From assembly GCA_036435485.1 (NCBI GenBank), contig CM071595.1, forward strand, positions 7,554,001 to 7,618,000: a stretch of DNA of 64,000 nucleotides. Reading direction: 5' to 3'. Below are positions 24,669 through 36,083 of the stretch, in pieces (the first letter of the stretch is position 1; every line of letters starts with the position of its first letter). Made by a program: the position numbers and the translations under genes. Source of the DNA: Saposhnikovia divaricata. Its lineage: Eukaryota; Streptophyta; Magnoliopsida; Apiales; Apiaceae. The notes under the pieces were generated by a model. The model had not been told where the DNA came from, did not search any database, and saw nothing but the letters and a program-made list of their open reading frames with translations.

Positions 24669-26024
24669 TGTTAGGTCCGATAAGATTGTAGAAGGGGGGG
24701 TTGAATACAATCTTTACCTTTTTATCGAAATTTGTCCTTTAAATTAAATTTGATAAAGACAAATTTATGTGCGGAATTATTTAACACAAATTTTCAAGTT
24801 TAATATAACTGTATATTAACTTGATGTGGTGTTACAAAATCAGTATAACAACTTATCAAGATGTTAATAACTAATTAGAAAATTCGACATGAACTTTTCT
24901 AATTTAGTTAATAATAATCAAGATAAGAACTAGGAAACTTAATTCGCTAGTAGTACAAGAATCACAAATAAACAAGTTCTATCAGATAGAATATCACAAA
25001 GATGAAGAACTTGAATTTCTGGGAATTGTTTAAGCTTTGGTGTTCTTGAGAGAGAGAATTCTGTTCTTGATGAAATGTTTCTGTTGTGTTTTCTCCGTTA
25101 TGACTTAATCTACTCTGTTATGTTCTTTTATATCAGTAACAGGTCTTGTTGGCTTTCTGTAGGATATTTAACTGCTCCAACATGACTTAAACTGCTACCA
25201 AGACTTGATTTTCCTTTATTAAGACTTACACAAACCTCCATTAAGACATAAAATGTGTCGGTAAGACTTAACAGAAGTTCGGTAAGACTTACAACAGCTG
25301 GCAGAGGTCGGTAAGACTTAAATCAGGTCGGTAAGACTTAAATCAGAAAAGCTTCTGTCGGTAAGACTTAAAATTAAGTCATACCGAATTTTCTTCTCCA
25401 AGACATAATCTGTTTTTCTTTCTTTAAGTCATATTGATCCATTTAATTAATTATTGATTAACTAATTCATATTTAATTGATACAATAATTAATTTAAATA
25501 AATAAATTAATTCTTCTAGAATTAATTCATTTAATTAAATCAACTAAATGATTTATATCAATTATAAATGAATTTAATTAAATCAATAAATAATTAATTT
25601 AATTCTTACAAACCACTAAAGGTAGTAAAGAATTACCACTGATTTGTGTTGACGTTCGATGTACTGTCTGGTTCATGAACGACTAACTTCAATGATGCTT
25701 CTTCACTTTTGACTTTAGGTTGTGGTTTGTTTCTTCTCTCAATTCTCTTGTACTGTAACTGATCTTCAAACTATCACTCGAAAAATCTCTGTCACTGTTT
25801 AAATGAATCCATTAACTTCAATGCTGTACTGGGGCTTGATCAGATAACTGAATCGTCTTCCAGTGTATGACATCAAAACTATAGATTGACTTTTCTTCTT
25901 TCTTCTGACAGATAATACTTCTTGAGATTCTTGTGACAGTTCATATGTATATTTACTTATTACAATTTGGTTTAAGTTGATTAGGATCCTCTAACTACAA
26001 ATAGGCTGAGTCATATGCCTTTCA
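24669..26024 (-). repeat. SIRE-type 3' LTR (1356 bp)
   Basis: On the plus strand it runs TGTTAGGTCC...CCTTTCA; in element sense it starts TGAAAGGCATATGAC and ends GGACCTAACA. At about 25165-25440 it carries a cluster of AAGACTTA/ATGACTTA words, several preceded by TCGGT. The cluster is shared with the element's internal spacer. Confidence 0.95.
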
Positions 26025-26040
26025 ATCTCCCCCTATTTGT
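26025..26040 (-). other. SIRE-type polypurine tract
   Basis: The minus strand reads ACAAATAGGGGGAGAT directly before the 3' LTR start TGAAAGG. Confidence 0.85.
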
Positions 26041-26288
26041 TTGTTAGACAATAACAAGCAAATTCCTAGAGGATACCTCAACTAATTCAACTTAACCAAA
26101 TGAAAGATAAAACTTTAAATACTAAGTAAATATGAAAAAAAGTTCTGGTTTATTTTTAACATTTGCCAGATTCAAACATGAAAGATAAATACAAGATAGA
26201 TGATCCTCTAGACTGATCATATAATACAAATTCCTATCAAGATTTATCTAGGCTCTAAAGATATAATATGTAGAGCAATTCTTTTTCT

Positions 26289-29200
26289 TCAGTTGTCTTC
26301 CCTTCTGAATTCTCCTTCTTCTGGCTCATCTATGACTTGAAGTTTCATGTGTAGATCAGAATCAACAAGACGTTCTCTTCTTGATGACAATCCTTGAGGT
26401 AAGACTAAAGGAATTCCAAGCTTCTTTCTCAGTTCACCTTGAAATTTCTTGTAATCTTTTATGTTCGTTTGTGCATAGGAACGAATGTGATCTGCAGCTA
26501 TTACCTTTTCTTCAGTCAAGAATCCATGATTTCTGAGAGCATATTCAGCATATACCAAGTGCTTTGCATGATGTTCGTATAACTCATCTGTCTGAAGATT
26601 GATTGAGTGAAGTACCTCTCCCTTAAGAAATTTTACTTGTGGAGGTTCCTTAATCACTTCTGGTCCAGCTCTTTCAGCAAATTCTTTGAACTTTTCATGT
26701 AACAATACACCTAGCTCAGAAGATGTTCTTACCTTAGGCCTAAGTACCCATATCTCTGTCAGTGATCTGTCATAAAAGAACTGAATAGATACTCTGAAAG
26801 TTCCAACTTTATGACAATCTACAAATATTACCAGCTCATCAGATTTGGGTTCAAATGCAGTAGTTATCCTGATGACTTCTACCTGTAAGGCCTTTATATA
26901 CATTTCATGAATTGGATTTGCCAGTTTGAATTCCTCGAGAATTTGTCCAAGATGACGATCTTCATAATCAGAACTCTGAGGTGAATCAATTGCTCTTTGA
27001 GCACGTTCCCATTTGTCACCGCTCTTTAGTCTGATATATGTTTTTCTCTTCTCAACATTTATAGCATGTAGTCGTTGTAATGCTTGTTGTTCAGCTTTCT
27101 GAAGTTCTTCATTTCGTGCAATTTGCTCTAAAGATTTTTGAAGTTTTTCTTCTCTCATTTGCAAATTAGCTTCCCTTTGAGCAAATAATTCTTCAGATTC
27201 TTTCTCAGCTTGTTGAGCTTCAAATTCAGATATCACTGGTCCTTCATCTTCCCAGTGACTAAGATCAGGTTCAGGAAGTTCTTCACCTTGATCAGGGAAT
27301 TCAAGATCAGCAAAAACATCGAAGTTATCCGGTTCACCCGTGTAATAATAACCTGTGTTCTTGTCTTGAATTTCTTCTTCAGTTTCTTCAACTACTTTCT
27401 TCCTCTTATCTTCACCTTGGTCAGATTTACTAGATTTTCCTTCTCCTCCCTCTCTTTCTTTAGTTTTATCTTGTGACCCCTTTGATTTCTCCCCCTTAGT
27501 TGAGGAATCCTCTACAGATTTATCAGTTGCCCCAGCTTCAGGATCTTGTTCATCTTCATCACCATCCTTACTTGTAAAGAATTCAATTTCTTCATTCGTA
27601 GGTTTGCGACTTTGACTTACAAGATTAAACAAATGTCTTAACCCTTTAGCCTGGTGTGCATTTTGCTTTTCGATCTGGTCCAGACGAGAATCAGTAGATT
27701 CCTGATTGTGCTGTACCTCTGACTGTAGATTATCAACTTTCAAGGAAATCTCAGAAATTATCATGTCTTGAGCAACAGTAATATCTCCAGAGTCATCAAG
27801 TGCCTTTTCATGAGAGAGTTCGAGAGATTCTATCTTCTTGGTGAAAGATGTCTTTAAGTAGTTAATGTCCTTCTTGATTACAGCAAGCTGACTGTTGACA
27901 GAGGTGGATGAAGAAGATCGCTCACCCACTTGTGCTCTAAGGATTTCTGTTTCAGCCTTGCTGACTGCAAGTTCTTTCTCTAAAGCATTTATCTTTTCTA
28001 ATAATGAGAGAGTGTATGTGTCAGTGTGTGCGCTCACCTGACGTTTACTTTGAGATCCACTCACTTGAAGTGCATGTGTTTCACTCAATTTTATGGTATT
28101 CCTCACATCACTCCTCTCAGATTCCTTAGCTGCTTCCAGATTTGTACCTGCATGTAAAATCACCCTAGCCTCCTCTGGGAAGGTCAGTGATGGTGCAATG
28201 GGAGTTCGCAAATCCCTATCCTTAACCAAATCTACTTGAACATTTGAAATTGTTGACTGAATTGCTTCAGTAGCAGATTGATCAAGTTGCCTTCCACCTT
28301 CTCCAGTCGAAACTGCGAGTGGAAAATCCCTTGTGGGAGCCAGGAGTGTTTGTCCTGGGAGGGGAGATGATGGTTCTATTAAAGTTGGCTGAGAACCAAG
28401 ATTTCCCTCTAAAGCCTGTGAAGACTCTTCTACCGTAACTATGGTAGGCACTGTCACATTTTCTACGTGCTCTCCTTGCAGTGTGTCCTGAGACTCATAT
28501 AAAGGTATGTCTTCCCCCATTGTGAGTAATAGGGGAGGTGTGCTTGACTCACTATAAGGTGCCACGGCCCTATGGCGAATTTCAATAGAATCACCCTGTT
28601 GAGAAGATGATTCTAGTAACTGTGTAACGGCCATATCAACTTCCATATCCTGTTGGGAGGATATAGACGGGCTTACAGTTGCCTCAGTTTGAGTTCTACT
28701 TTTCTTTTCTAGAGGCAGAGCTGTGGGTTCACTCATACTACCACTACTGTTTCGACTTCTTTTGACTTGCAATTTCTTTCTGGAGTGAAAAGATATGAGT
28801 TTTGTTGGTTGAGTGTTTGGCTCTACGACCTTGGTTAGAGGTGGTGGTATTACAACCCCTTGGTCAGACCTACCAACCACTTGGGTTCCAGAAATAGATT
28901 GAGAAGTAGTAGTTTGAGGAACAGAAGGCAATACCTGGTCAGCTGATTCCGCAACAGTCTCTGATAAGATGGGTTGATCTGATTCAGGTTCAGGGACAGA
29001 TGCAGTTTCTTGCACTGGATGTTCAACAGCAAGTGCAGCTGGCTGAGGAACAATTTGCTGAGCAGGTTCAACTTGTTGATTTCCTTGATTTTCATTATCA
29101 ACAAGTATGTTTTCCACTGGTGATTCAGGGTTTTGTTCTGGTTGTTCAGGTTCTGGTACAGGTTCAATAACAGGTAGTTGTATATAGTTTGACATGTATT

Positions 29201-29978
29201 GGGTGACAACTACAGGTATGTTTGTGAATTTAGGCTTGTTGCTGTACTCAGTGAACAATCTGGTAGTAGGTTTACCTGACGCCAGTGATTCTCCATTCAG
29301 AAATTGGGCTTGGTTTTCTAGTTCCACGAGATGATTAAAAATCAATGACAAGAATCTTGGATAATAACATGATACTTTATGTCCATTATCAAAATTCTTC
29401 TTTGCATTAATGATTCTTCTAACCATCGGAACACACAGTAGTCTGCCAAAATTAATTCTTCGGTTGTGTGCAACTGCATATCCAATATGCTGCAAGAAAG
29501 ATGGTAATACCCCGAAGTTCCCTTTAGTAGAATTAGCAAAGACTCTACCTAATGTGTCAAACAGATAATCCCATTCCTGAACGAAGTTCTTTTTATTCCA
29601 GACAGTTTGATCAGGACTGTCTTGATAGAATACACCATTTAAAAAATTTATCAATTCTTGATCTGATGGTAATTCTTCGAAATTTTCAGTTGGAAAATTT
29701 AAGACCGTATTTATTGTATTTTCATTCACCGTGTACTGATTGTCTCCTACAGAGAAGACAAATGATCTGTTATCATTAGAAACGACAGCAGTAGTACACA
29801 TGATTCGCAAAGGTTCAATCTTTAATGGAGCATCCAATCTCAAAGCATTGCGAACCAGTGAATTTTCATTTAAAAACCGAATCCACGGTCGAAAACGTTC
29901 AACTGAACATTTTTCTGGATCAAAATAACCGATTAAATTATGTTTAATAATTTCAAATCGATCAGCCATTTTAATCAA
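26289..29978 (-). CDS. Env-like ORF of SIRE-type copia element, 1229 codons, intact
   Basis: The start MIKMADRFE is at 29978. The first ~270 residues look globular (landmarks FDPEKCSVERFRPWIRFL, FLQHIGYAVAHNRR). Residues ~275-650 are rich in Pro, Glu, Gln, Ser and Thr and probably disordered. A coiled coil is likely at ~655-800 (LLEKINALEKELAVSKAE). A highly charged Lys/Glu/Asp stretch follows at ~810-880, a second long helix at ~920-985 (QREANLQMREEKLQKSLEQ), and a globular C-terminus to 1229. I see no signal peptide, membrane segment or furin-like site, so a true envelope role is not supported; the name comes from position in the SIRE lineage. The frame is uninterrupted although the gag-pol of the same copy is broken repeatedly. 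Function is unknown; a structural or particle-associated role is possible. Confidence 0.85.
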   Translation of the reverse strand: MIKMADRFEIIKHNLIGYFDPEKCSVERFRPWIRFLNENSLVRNALRLDAPLKIEPLRIMCTTAVVSNDNRSFVFSVGDNQYTVNENTINTVLNFPTENFEELPSDQELINFLNGVFYQDSPDQTVWNKKNFVQEWDYLFDTLGRVFANSTKGNFGVLPSFLQHIGYAVAHNRRINFGRLLCVPMVRRIINAKKNFDNGHKVSCYYPRFLSLIFNHLVELENQAQFLNGESLASGKPTTRLFTEYSNKPKFTNIPVVVTQYMSNYIQLPVIEPVPEPEQPEQNPESPVENILVDNENQGNQQVEPAQQIVPQPAALAVEHPVQETASVPEPESDQPILSETVAESADQVLPSVPQTTTSQSISGTQVVGRSDQGVVIPPPLTKVVEPNTQPTKLISFHSRKKLQVKRSRNSSGSMSEPTALPLEKKSRTQTEATVSPSISSQQDMEVDMAVTQLLESSSQQGDSIEIRHRAVAPYSESSTPPLLLTMGEDIPLYESQDTLQGEHVENVTVPTIVTVEESSQALEGNLGSQPTLIEPSSPLPGQTLLAPTRDFPLAVSTGEGGRQLDQSATEAIQSTISNVQVDLVKDRDLRTPIAPSLTFPEEARVILHAGTNLEAAKESERSDVRNTIKLSETHALQVSGSQSKRQVSAHTDTYTLSLLEKINALEKELAVSKAETEILRAQVGERSSSSTSVNSQLAVIKKDINYLKTSFTKKIESLELSHEKALDDSGDITVAQDMIISEISLKVDNLQSEVQHNQESTDSRLDQIEKQNAHQAKGLRHLFNLVSQSRKPTNEEIEFFTSKDGDEDEQDPEAGATDKSVEDSSTKGEKSKGSQDKTKEREGGEGKSSKSDQGEDKRKKVVEETEEEIQDKNTGYYYTGEPDNFDVFADLEFPDQGEELPEPDLSHWEDEGPVISEFEAQQAEKESEELFAQREANLQMREEKLQKSLEQIARNEELQKAEQQALQRLHAINVEKRKTYIRLKSGDKWERAQRAIDSPQSSDYEDRHLGQILEEFKLANPIHEMYIKALQVEVIRITTAFEPKSDELVIFVDCHKVGTFRVSIQFFYDRSLTEIWVLRPKVRTSSELGVLLHEKFKEFAERAGPEVIKEPPQVKFLKGEVLHSINLQTDELYEHHAKHLVYAEYALRNHGFLTEEKVIAADHIRSYAQTNIKDYKKFQGELRKKLGIPLVLPQGLSSRRERLVDSDLHMKLQVIDEPEEGEFRREDN

Positions 29979-30596
29979 GATTTAATTTCCTTGAAAATTT
30001 CAGATTTTACAAATTTTTAATTTAAAAATTAATTTTTCGAATTAATAATTAATTAAAAATTCGAAATAATTAAAAGTTCTTCAAAAATTCTGAAAAATTC
30101 ACACAATGATCCTTGTATAACAAAAACACACGTATAATTTTAGTTTTGCAAGAATCGAACCCAGTTTTCCAGAAAAACAGGTCTTGAAAACGTTTTTCGA
30201 AAATAAAAACTTCAAAAACCGAACCAAAACTCGATTTTAACCACTCAAAACAAAGATAATCAAGCAAGGAGTCCAAATATGTGGTTAAAACGTGAAATGG
30301 TTGAGAGAATCCGGTCGAAAATCCGGCAGAGGTTCGACAGTTATGTGTGTGTATTGTATGTATCTATGGTTCTCTAAGACTTAACATGAGAGAGAAAGAC
30401 TAAAATGAAAATATGACTTAATATCTTACTAACTACTAAATATATATACTAACTAGTTGAATAAGACTTAAATAACTAACTACATACGAATAAGACTTAA
30501 AAATTAAGTAATTAAGACTTAATTAACTACAGGTGATTAAGACTTAATTTATACTGACTAACGAATATGACTTAAAAAATTATTAAGACATAACTG

Positions 30597-30660
<64 letters not shown>

Positions 30661-31368
30661 TACAATTATGACTTAATTAAAAAAACAAGACTCTATTATG
30701 ACTTATTAAACTATTAAGACTAGATTATGACTTAATATTAACAAGACTTAAAAACTGTTACTATTAAGACTTAACTAAGAAAACTAAGACTTAAATGGAA
30801 TAAGACTTAATCTAAAAATACAAGAATAAGACTTAATCTAAAAATAGAAGAATAAGACTTAATTAATATACAGACTAGCGAATATGACTTAGAATTAAAA
30901 ACTCGGTAAGACTTAACCTGTTTAAGTCATACCGATTTTAAATTAAGTCATATTGACTGTTTTTCCTAATTTTAAGTCATATTAACTTTAAACAAACATT
31001 AAAAACACTATAAAATATACAATTAACTTATAAAAATAATAAAAATATTATATAAAATTAAACAAATAATAAAAATAATTATAAATACCATATGCTAACC
31101 TATTAACGAAAACAAAGCAATATTAACAGGACAAACATTACAAAACATATGATAAATTAATTAATAAAATAGAAATTAATATCTACAAATATTCTAATAA
31201 TACATAAGTATGAAGTATTAAATAATATGAATAAACAGAGTGAAAAATAAATAAACAAACAAGAAAATCAGATGGTAAAATAATTATACAAGTGATTTCA
31301 AACAACAAATATTCACAGAATAATCACTTGCAAAATTATTAAAGATCAAATTTCAGATATTAACAGTA
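29979..31368 (-). other. Noncoding spacer between pol and env-like ORF
   Basis: This is AT-rich sequence with about eleven AAGACTTAA and several ATGACTTA words between 30375 and 30960 and a long (TA)n tract at 30598-30656. It resembles the motif-rich part of the LTR. It may hold a splice or promoter signal for the env-like ORF; that is inference. Confidence 0.75.
30598..30656. repeat. (TA)n microsatellite
   Basis: About 29 uninterrupted TA dinucleotides lie within the spacer of the SIRE-type element. Confidence 0.95.
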
Positions 31369-32316
31369 TTAATTACTAGGACTGTTTAACATACCCAATT
31401 CACTAACAATTCTAGTGAATGAGGATTCATTAAGCGACTTAGTAAAAATATCTGCAGTTTGATCTCCAGAGCCTACAAATAGTAGTTCCACTGTACCATT
31501 CATTACATGCTCTCTTATAAAATGATACCTTATGTCAATGTGCTTTGTCCTTGAGTGCTGCACAGGATTGCTTGCGATTGCTATGGCACTTGTATTATCA
31601 CATAAAATAGGAATATTTTCCAATAAAATGCCATAGTCCATTAATTGATTCCTTATCCATAAGATCTGAGCACAACAGCTTCCAGCAGCTATATATTCAG
31701 CTTCGACTGTAGAGTTGGAAACTGTTTGTTGTTTCTTACTGAACCAGGATACCAATCTTCCACCTAGGTATTGACAACTCCCAGATGTACTTTTCCTGTC
31801 TACAACACTTCCTGCATAGTCAGAATCTGTATATCCAATTAAAGTAAAACCAGTTTCATTAGGGTACCAGATGCCTAAATTAGGCGTACCCTTTAGATAT
31901 CTTAAGATTCTTTTGACAGCAGTGAGATGGATTTCTTTAGGGTTCGCTTGGAACCTTGCACACAAGCATGTGGCAAACATTATATCTGGTCTACTAGCAG
32001 TTAAGTAAAGCAATGAGCCAATCATACCTCTATAGCCTGTGATATCTACCTTAGCAGAACTTTCACATAAACCAATTTTGACAGCTATAGTTGATGGTGT
32101 CTTTGCTGATGAGCACTCCTCCATGTGATATTTCTTGAGGAGCTCCTTAATGTACTTAGATTGACAAATAAATATTCCATCTTGTCTCTGACTTATTTGT
32201 AATCCAAGAAAGAATTTCAGTTCTCCCATTATGCTCATTTCAAACCTACCCTGCATTAACTTAGAAAACTTCTTGCATAGAAGCTCATTAGTAGACCCAA
32301 ATATAATATCGTCCAC
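31369..32316 (-). pseudogene. Copia RT C-terminus and RNase H (SIRE-type)
   Basis: The frame opens within the catalytic box YVDDIIFGS, so the listed start is not a real start codon. It continues through LKFFLGLQI, the RT end (YRGMIGSLLYLTASRPDI) and RNase H: Asp in YTDSDYAGS, Glu in STVEAEYIA, Asp in LCDNTSAI, then KHIDIRYHFIRE and the end ADIFTKSL. This part is open to its stop, but it is out of frame with the preceding RT segment because of a single-base loss near 32517. Confidence 0.88.
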
Positions 32317-32399
32317 ATAGACTTGGACTAGTATTATATCATTTTTATGTCTTTTAGTGAAGAGCGTTTTGTCTATGACACCTCTTATAAAACCATTTT

Positions 32400-33626
32400 C
32401 TAATAGAAATTCAGAAAGAGTGTCATACCATTTTCTTGGGGCTTGCTTAAGACCATAGATAGCTTTGTAAAGAAAGTAGACATAGTCCAGATGATCTTGA
32501 TCTTCAAAACCAGGGGCTGTTCTACATACACTTCTTCATCTAGATTACCATTCAGAAAGGCACTCTTGACATCCATTTGATAAACTTTGAATCTTGAATA
32601 GGATGCAAATGCCAAGAATATTCTGATGGCCTCAAGTCTTGCCACTGGAGCATAGGTCTCGTCATAATCAATGCCTTCAGCTTGAGAATAACCTTTAGCT
32701 ACCAGTCTTGCTTTGTTTCTTATCACAGTGCCATCTTCATCTAGTTTGTTTCTGAATACCCATCTTGTGTCCACCACTTTTCTATCTTTAGGTCTGGGTA
32801 CCAGCTTCCATACTTCTAGTTGCTTAAATTGATTGAGTTCATCTTGCATAGCAATCACCCAATCAGGATCAGATAGAGCTTCTTCTACTTTCTTAGGTTC
32901 CATAATAGACAGGAACCCAGAATAATTACATTGATTCTGATAAGCTCTTCTTGTTTTCACACCAACATCTGGATCACCAAGAATCAGCCCAAAAGGATGA
33001 GCTCTATTCCAAATAGTTTGTCTGGGAAGAATTGATCTTGACGATTCGCCTTGATCTTCAGTATGATGTTGAGTATGACTTGTTGACCCTTCATTATCTC
33101 CCCCTGAGTTGTTGCCAGTTTGACTTGTTGATGGTTCAAGAGTATCAGTGGTGTCTTGAAAGTTATCATTGTTTTCACCAGCATCACCTTGATCATTACC
33201 ACCAACATTTAGATTATTATTATCAGCAACAACGTCAGGTTGATTGTCATCATCTGAATCTGAGTCTGACATATCATTAAACTTAAGCTTTTCAGATGGA
33301 TCTTCATTTTGGATATTTGGGAGTTTTGTGTCATCAAATGTAACATTGACACTTTCCAAAGTTTTCTGTTGATCAATAAGATACACCTTGTAGGCTCTTC
33401 TAGTATATCCAATAAATATTGCTTCATGTGCTTTTTCTTCAAATTTACCACCTTGATCATCTCCTTCTTTCAGCACAAAGCATTTTGTCCCAAATACATG
33501 GAAGTACTTGAGAGTTGGTTTCTTGTCATGTAGAGCTTCATATGGTGTCTTCATTAAGTCTTTATTGATAAGTGTTCGATTCTGGGTATAGCATGCAGTG
33601 TTGACAGCTTCAGCCCAAAAGCTCAA
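32400..33626 (-). pseudogene. Copia integrase C-terminus and RT N-terminus (SIRE-type)
   Basis: It starts in the integrase end (FWAEAVNTACYTQNR), continues with the chromodomain-less C-terminal motif FGTKCFVLKE and an acidic Asp/Asn-rich linker (~residues 125-195), then RT (WVFRNKLDEDGTVIRNKARL, QAEGIDYDETYAPVARLEAI, QMDVKSAFLNGNLDEEVYVE). After EQP the frame shifts by one base and reads nonsense for about 40 codons. Upstream it is separated from the integrase core by one in-frame TAA at 33639-33641. Confidence 0.88.
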
Positions 33627-33638
33627 TGGAAGCCTTGA

Positions 33639-33965
33639 TTAACTTAGCATAGTACGTGCAGCTTCAATCAAGGTTCTATTCTTTCTTTCAACTACCCCAT
33701 TTTGTTGAGGAGTTCTGGGAGCCGAGTACTGTCTAGTTATACCCTTTTCAGTGCTAAAGTCATTCAGAACTGCATTCTTGAACTCAGTTCCGTTGTCTGA
33801 CCTTATAGCTCTTACTGGACGATTAGAATCCAGCTCAATTAACTTAATGTGATCAACTACCAGTTGTGGAGTTTCATCTTTTGAGTTCAGAAATAGTACC
33901 CATGTGAATTTTGAGAAATCATCAACAATCACTAGAGCATATCTTTTTCTTGACATAGACATCAC
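33639..33965 (-). pseudogene. Copia integrase core (SIRE-type)
   Basis: The segment has the D,D(35)E layout: IVDDFSKFTWV, RSDNGTEFKN and TPQQNGVVERKNRT. It would insert the cDNA into host DNA. It is joined out of frame to the preceding protease/zinc-finger segment by loss of one T in a run at about 33985, and it ends in a premature TAA. Confidence 0.9.
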
Positions 33966-34645
33966 ACTAACTGCACCAAAAAATCCATATGGAGAAGTTG
34001 TAATGGTTCAGTTATTGATGATATGTTAGTGCTCCTGTGAGTTGCCCTTTTTAACTTCCCTTTTTGACAAGCATCACATAGACCTTCCTGAGTAAATTCA
34101 ATCGAAGGTAAACCTCTCACCAACTCTCTTTTCACTAGAGAATTCATTGTTTTGAAGTTTAGGTGAGAAAGTCTCTTGTGCCATAACCAACTTTCATCAG
34201 TGGATGCCTTTGAATAAAAACATCTAATTTCTTCTGTGCTTCCAGAGTTCATATTAGCTATGTACAAGTTTCCTTTTCTTACTCCAGTCAACTGTGGCCT
34301 TTCATTTCTCTTGTGTGATATTAGACAATTCTTCTTGTTGAAATGAACTTCATAACCTTTGTCACAGAATTGACTAATACTGAGCAAATTGTGCTCAAGG
34401 CCGTTCACAAAAGAGACATCTTCAACGATAACATTTCCAGCTTCTAATCTGCCATATCCATCAGTTTTACCTTTGCTGTTATCTCCAAAGGTAACGACTG
34501 GGCCAGCCTTCTCCACCACATTTGTCAGCAGGGCTCTATCTCCGGTCATATGCCTTGAACATCCACTGTCCAGAATCCACATGACTCGTTTAACCTGTTT
34601 CAAACCCTGCAATGACAAATTGGTTAGACTTTCTTCGGAACCCAA
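33962..34645 (-). pseudogene. Copia protease and integrase zinc-finger segment (SIRE-type)
   Basis: The protease active site is WILDSGCSRHMTG (residues ~22-35). The GAG-pre-integrase HHCC finger is LWHKRLSHLNF...CDACQKGKLKR (residues ~154-200). Both ends are frameshifted relative to the neighbouring segments; the listed start codon is incidental. Confidence 0.88.
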
Positions 34646-35226
34646 ATTTGATTGGGTCCGGAGTACTTAAAGAATTGACCTTTATCAGGTAAAGCAACAC
34701 TTTTTATTTTAACAACATTTTCTTCAGGTACTGGACATTTAACCCTGTAAACAGCTTTAACTTGTTTTGGTTTCAGCTTGGGTAACCATGTCTTTACCAT
34801 ATCCTGAGAAGGACTTGGAGTCCTAATCTTAGAATTAGGTGATTTTACAGTCCTGGATCTAACATGTTTATTTCTGCTCATATGCTGTCTAGGAACATTC
34901 TTATTAACACATGCATGATTACCGTTAAAGTAAGCAGACATTATATTAAAAGCACAAGACATGCAATTAACAGCATCGCATTTCTTATGAGCAGTATCAA
35001 TAACAGGAATAGCATGCATGGTAGATATGTTGTTGCATTTATTCATGTTGTTACTTCTACTACTAGTTTTAAAGGAACTAGTAGACTCACCAACTCTTTC
35101 TGCCTTTTTAAACACAGTCTTTCTATCTTTATCATTTTTAACAACTTGATTACTTTCTAAGACTACGCCATTAGCTACATCCTCAATGCGCATCTCTTCC
35201 TTAATGATTAAAGATGTTGTATCCAA
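34624..35226 (-). pseudogene. Gag-protease linker segment (SIRE-type)
   Basis: This 200-codon frame is basic and Ser/Asn-rich and ends GPNQIWVPKK, the usual sequence just before protease in this lineage. It is in the same frame as the upstream zinc-knuckle segment and is separated from it by one TAA (about 35230). A one-base shift near 34630 separates it from the protease. Confidence 0.75.
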
Positions 35227-35229
35227 AGG

Positions 35230-36069
35230 TTATGCTATGGATGTCTTAAAGAGAGGGTTACTAACACCCTTAAGCACTAATGGTATACCCCTATCTACAG
35301 CACTGACACGATTAGGGGTAATAATGCTTTTTCGACCAATAGCTTCATTATAGTCAAACCCAATACCTACGGTTTGATTAATAGCTTGTTGGTTAAACAA
35401 CTCTTTAGCCACTTTACATGAATTAGAAGTAGCACTAACCCTTATTTCTAGCTCAGCTATTGTTTCACGTTGTTGAACCACTATCTCTGCTAGAGACCTC
35501 TCAAGTTCTTTTAGAATTCTTATTTCTGATTTTTGTATAACATGGCAATTTTGTACATCGTGTAATTCTGATAATTGATTTCTAAGATCTGTATTTAACA
35601 AATTGATCCTTTCAATCTCTCTATTAGCATTACCCAATGTATCAGTAAGTTGATAAATATATTGACTTTCAGTAAAAGATACCTCAGATGAAGTACCACT
35701 GGAGTTATCAGATTTTGCCATCAGGGCAAGATTGCCATACTCTTCATCTTCAGAGTCTATATCATCCCAACTCTTTCCAGCAGCCACATAGGCTTTACCT
35801 GTCTTCTTCTTCTCAGATCCAAAGTCTTTTCTTTGGTTTTGTTTTGTCTTCTGACATTCAGTAGCGAAATGTCCAAGTTCATTACAGTTGTAGCATCTAA
35901 TTTTACTTCTTTCAACTGTTCCAGTTTTGTAACCTCCTCTGTTACTTGAGGATGAAGAACCTCCTCTCTGGAACCTGTTATAGTTAGATTTGTACCTGAA
36001 CTTGGGATTCTTCCTGAATCTGAAGTTGCTGAATTTCCTTACCAACAAAGCCATGGACTCATCTTCCAA
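35230..36069 (-). pseudogene. Gag zinc-knuckle and coiled-coil segment (SIRE-type)
   Basis: The CCHC knuckle CYNCNELGHFATECQK at residues ~58-73 would bind element RNA. A helical Glu/Leu/Ile-rich region follows (residues ~135-220). A one-base frameshift near 36080-36110 separates it from the gag N-terminal part. Confidence 0.85.
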
Positions 36070-36083
36070 CTGATCTAGCTCTT

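Noticed and set aside
33032..33533. Plus-strand ORFs opposite copia pol
   Set aside because: They are shadows of the acidic linker of the minus-strand pol frame.
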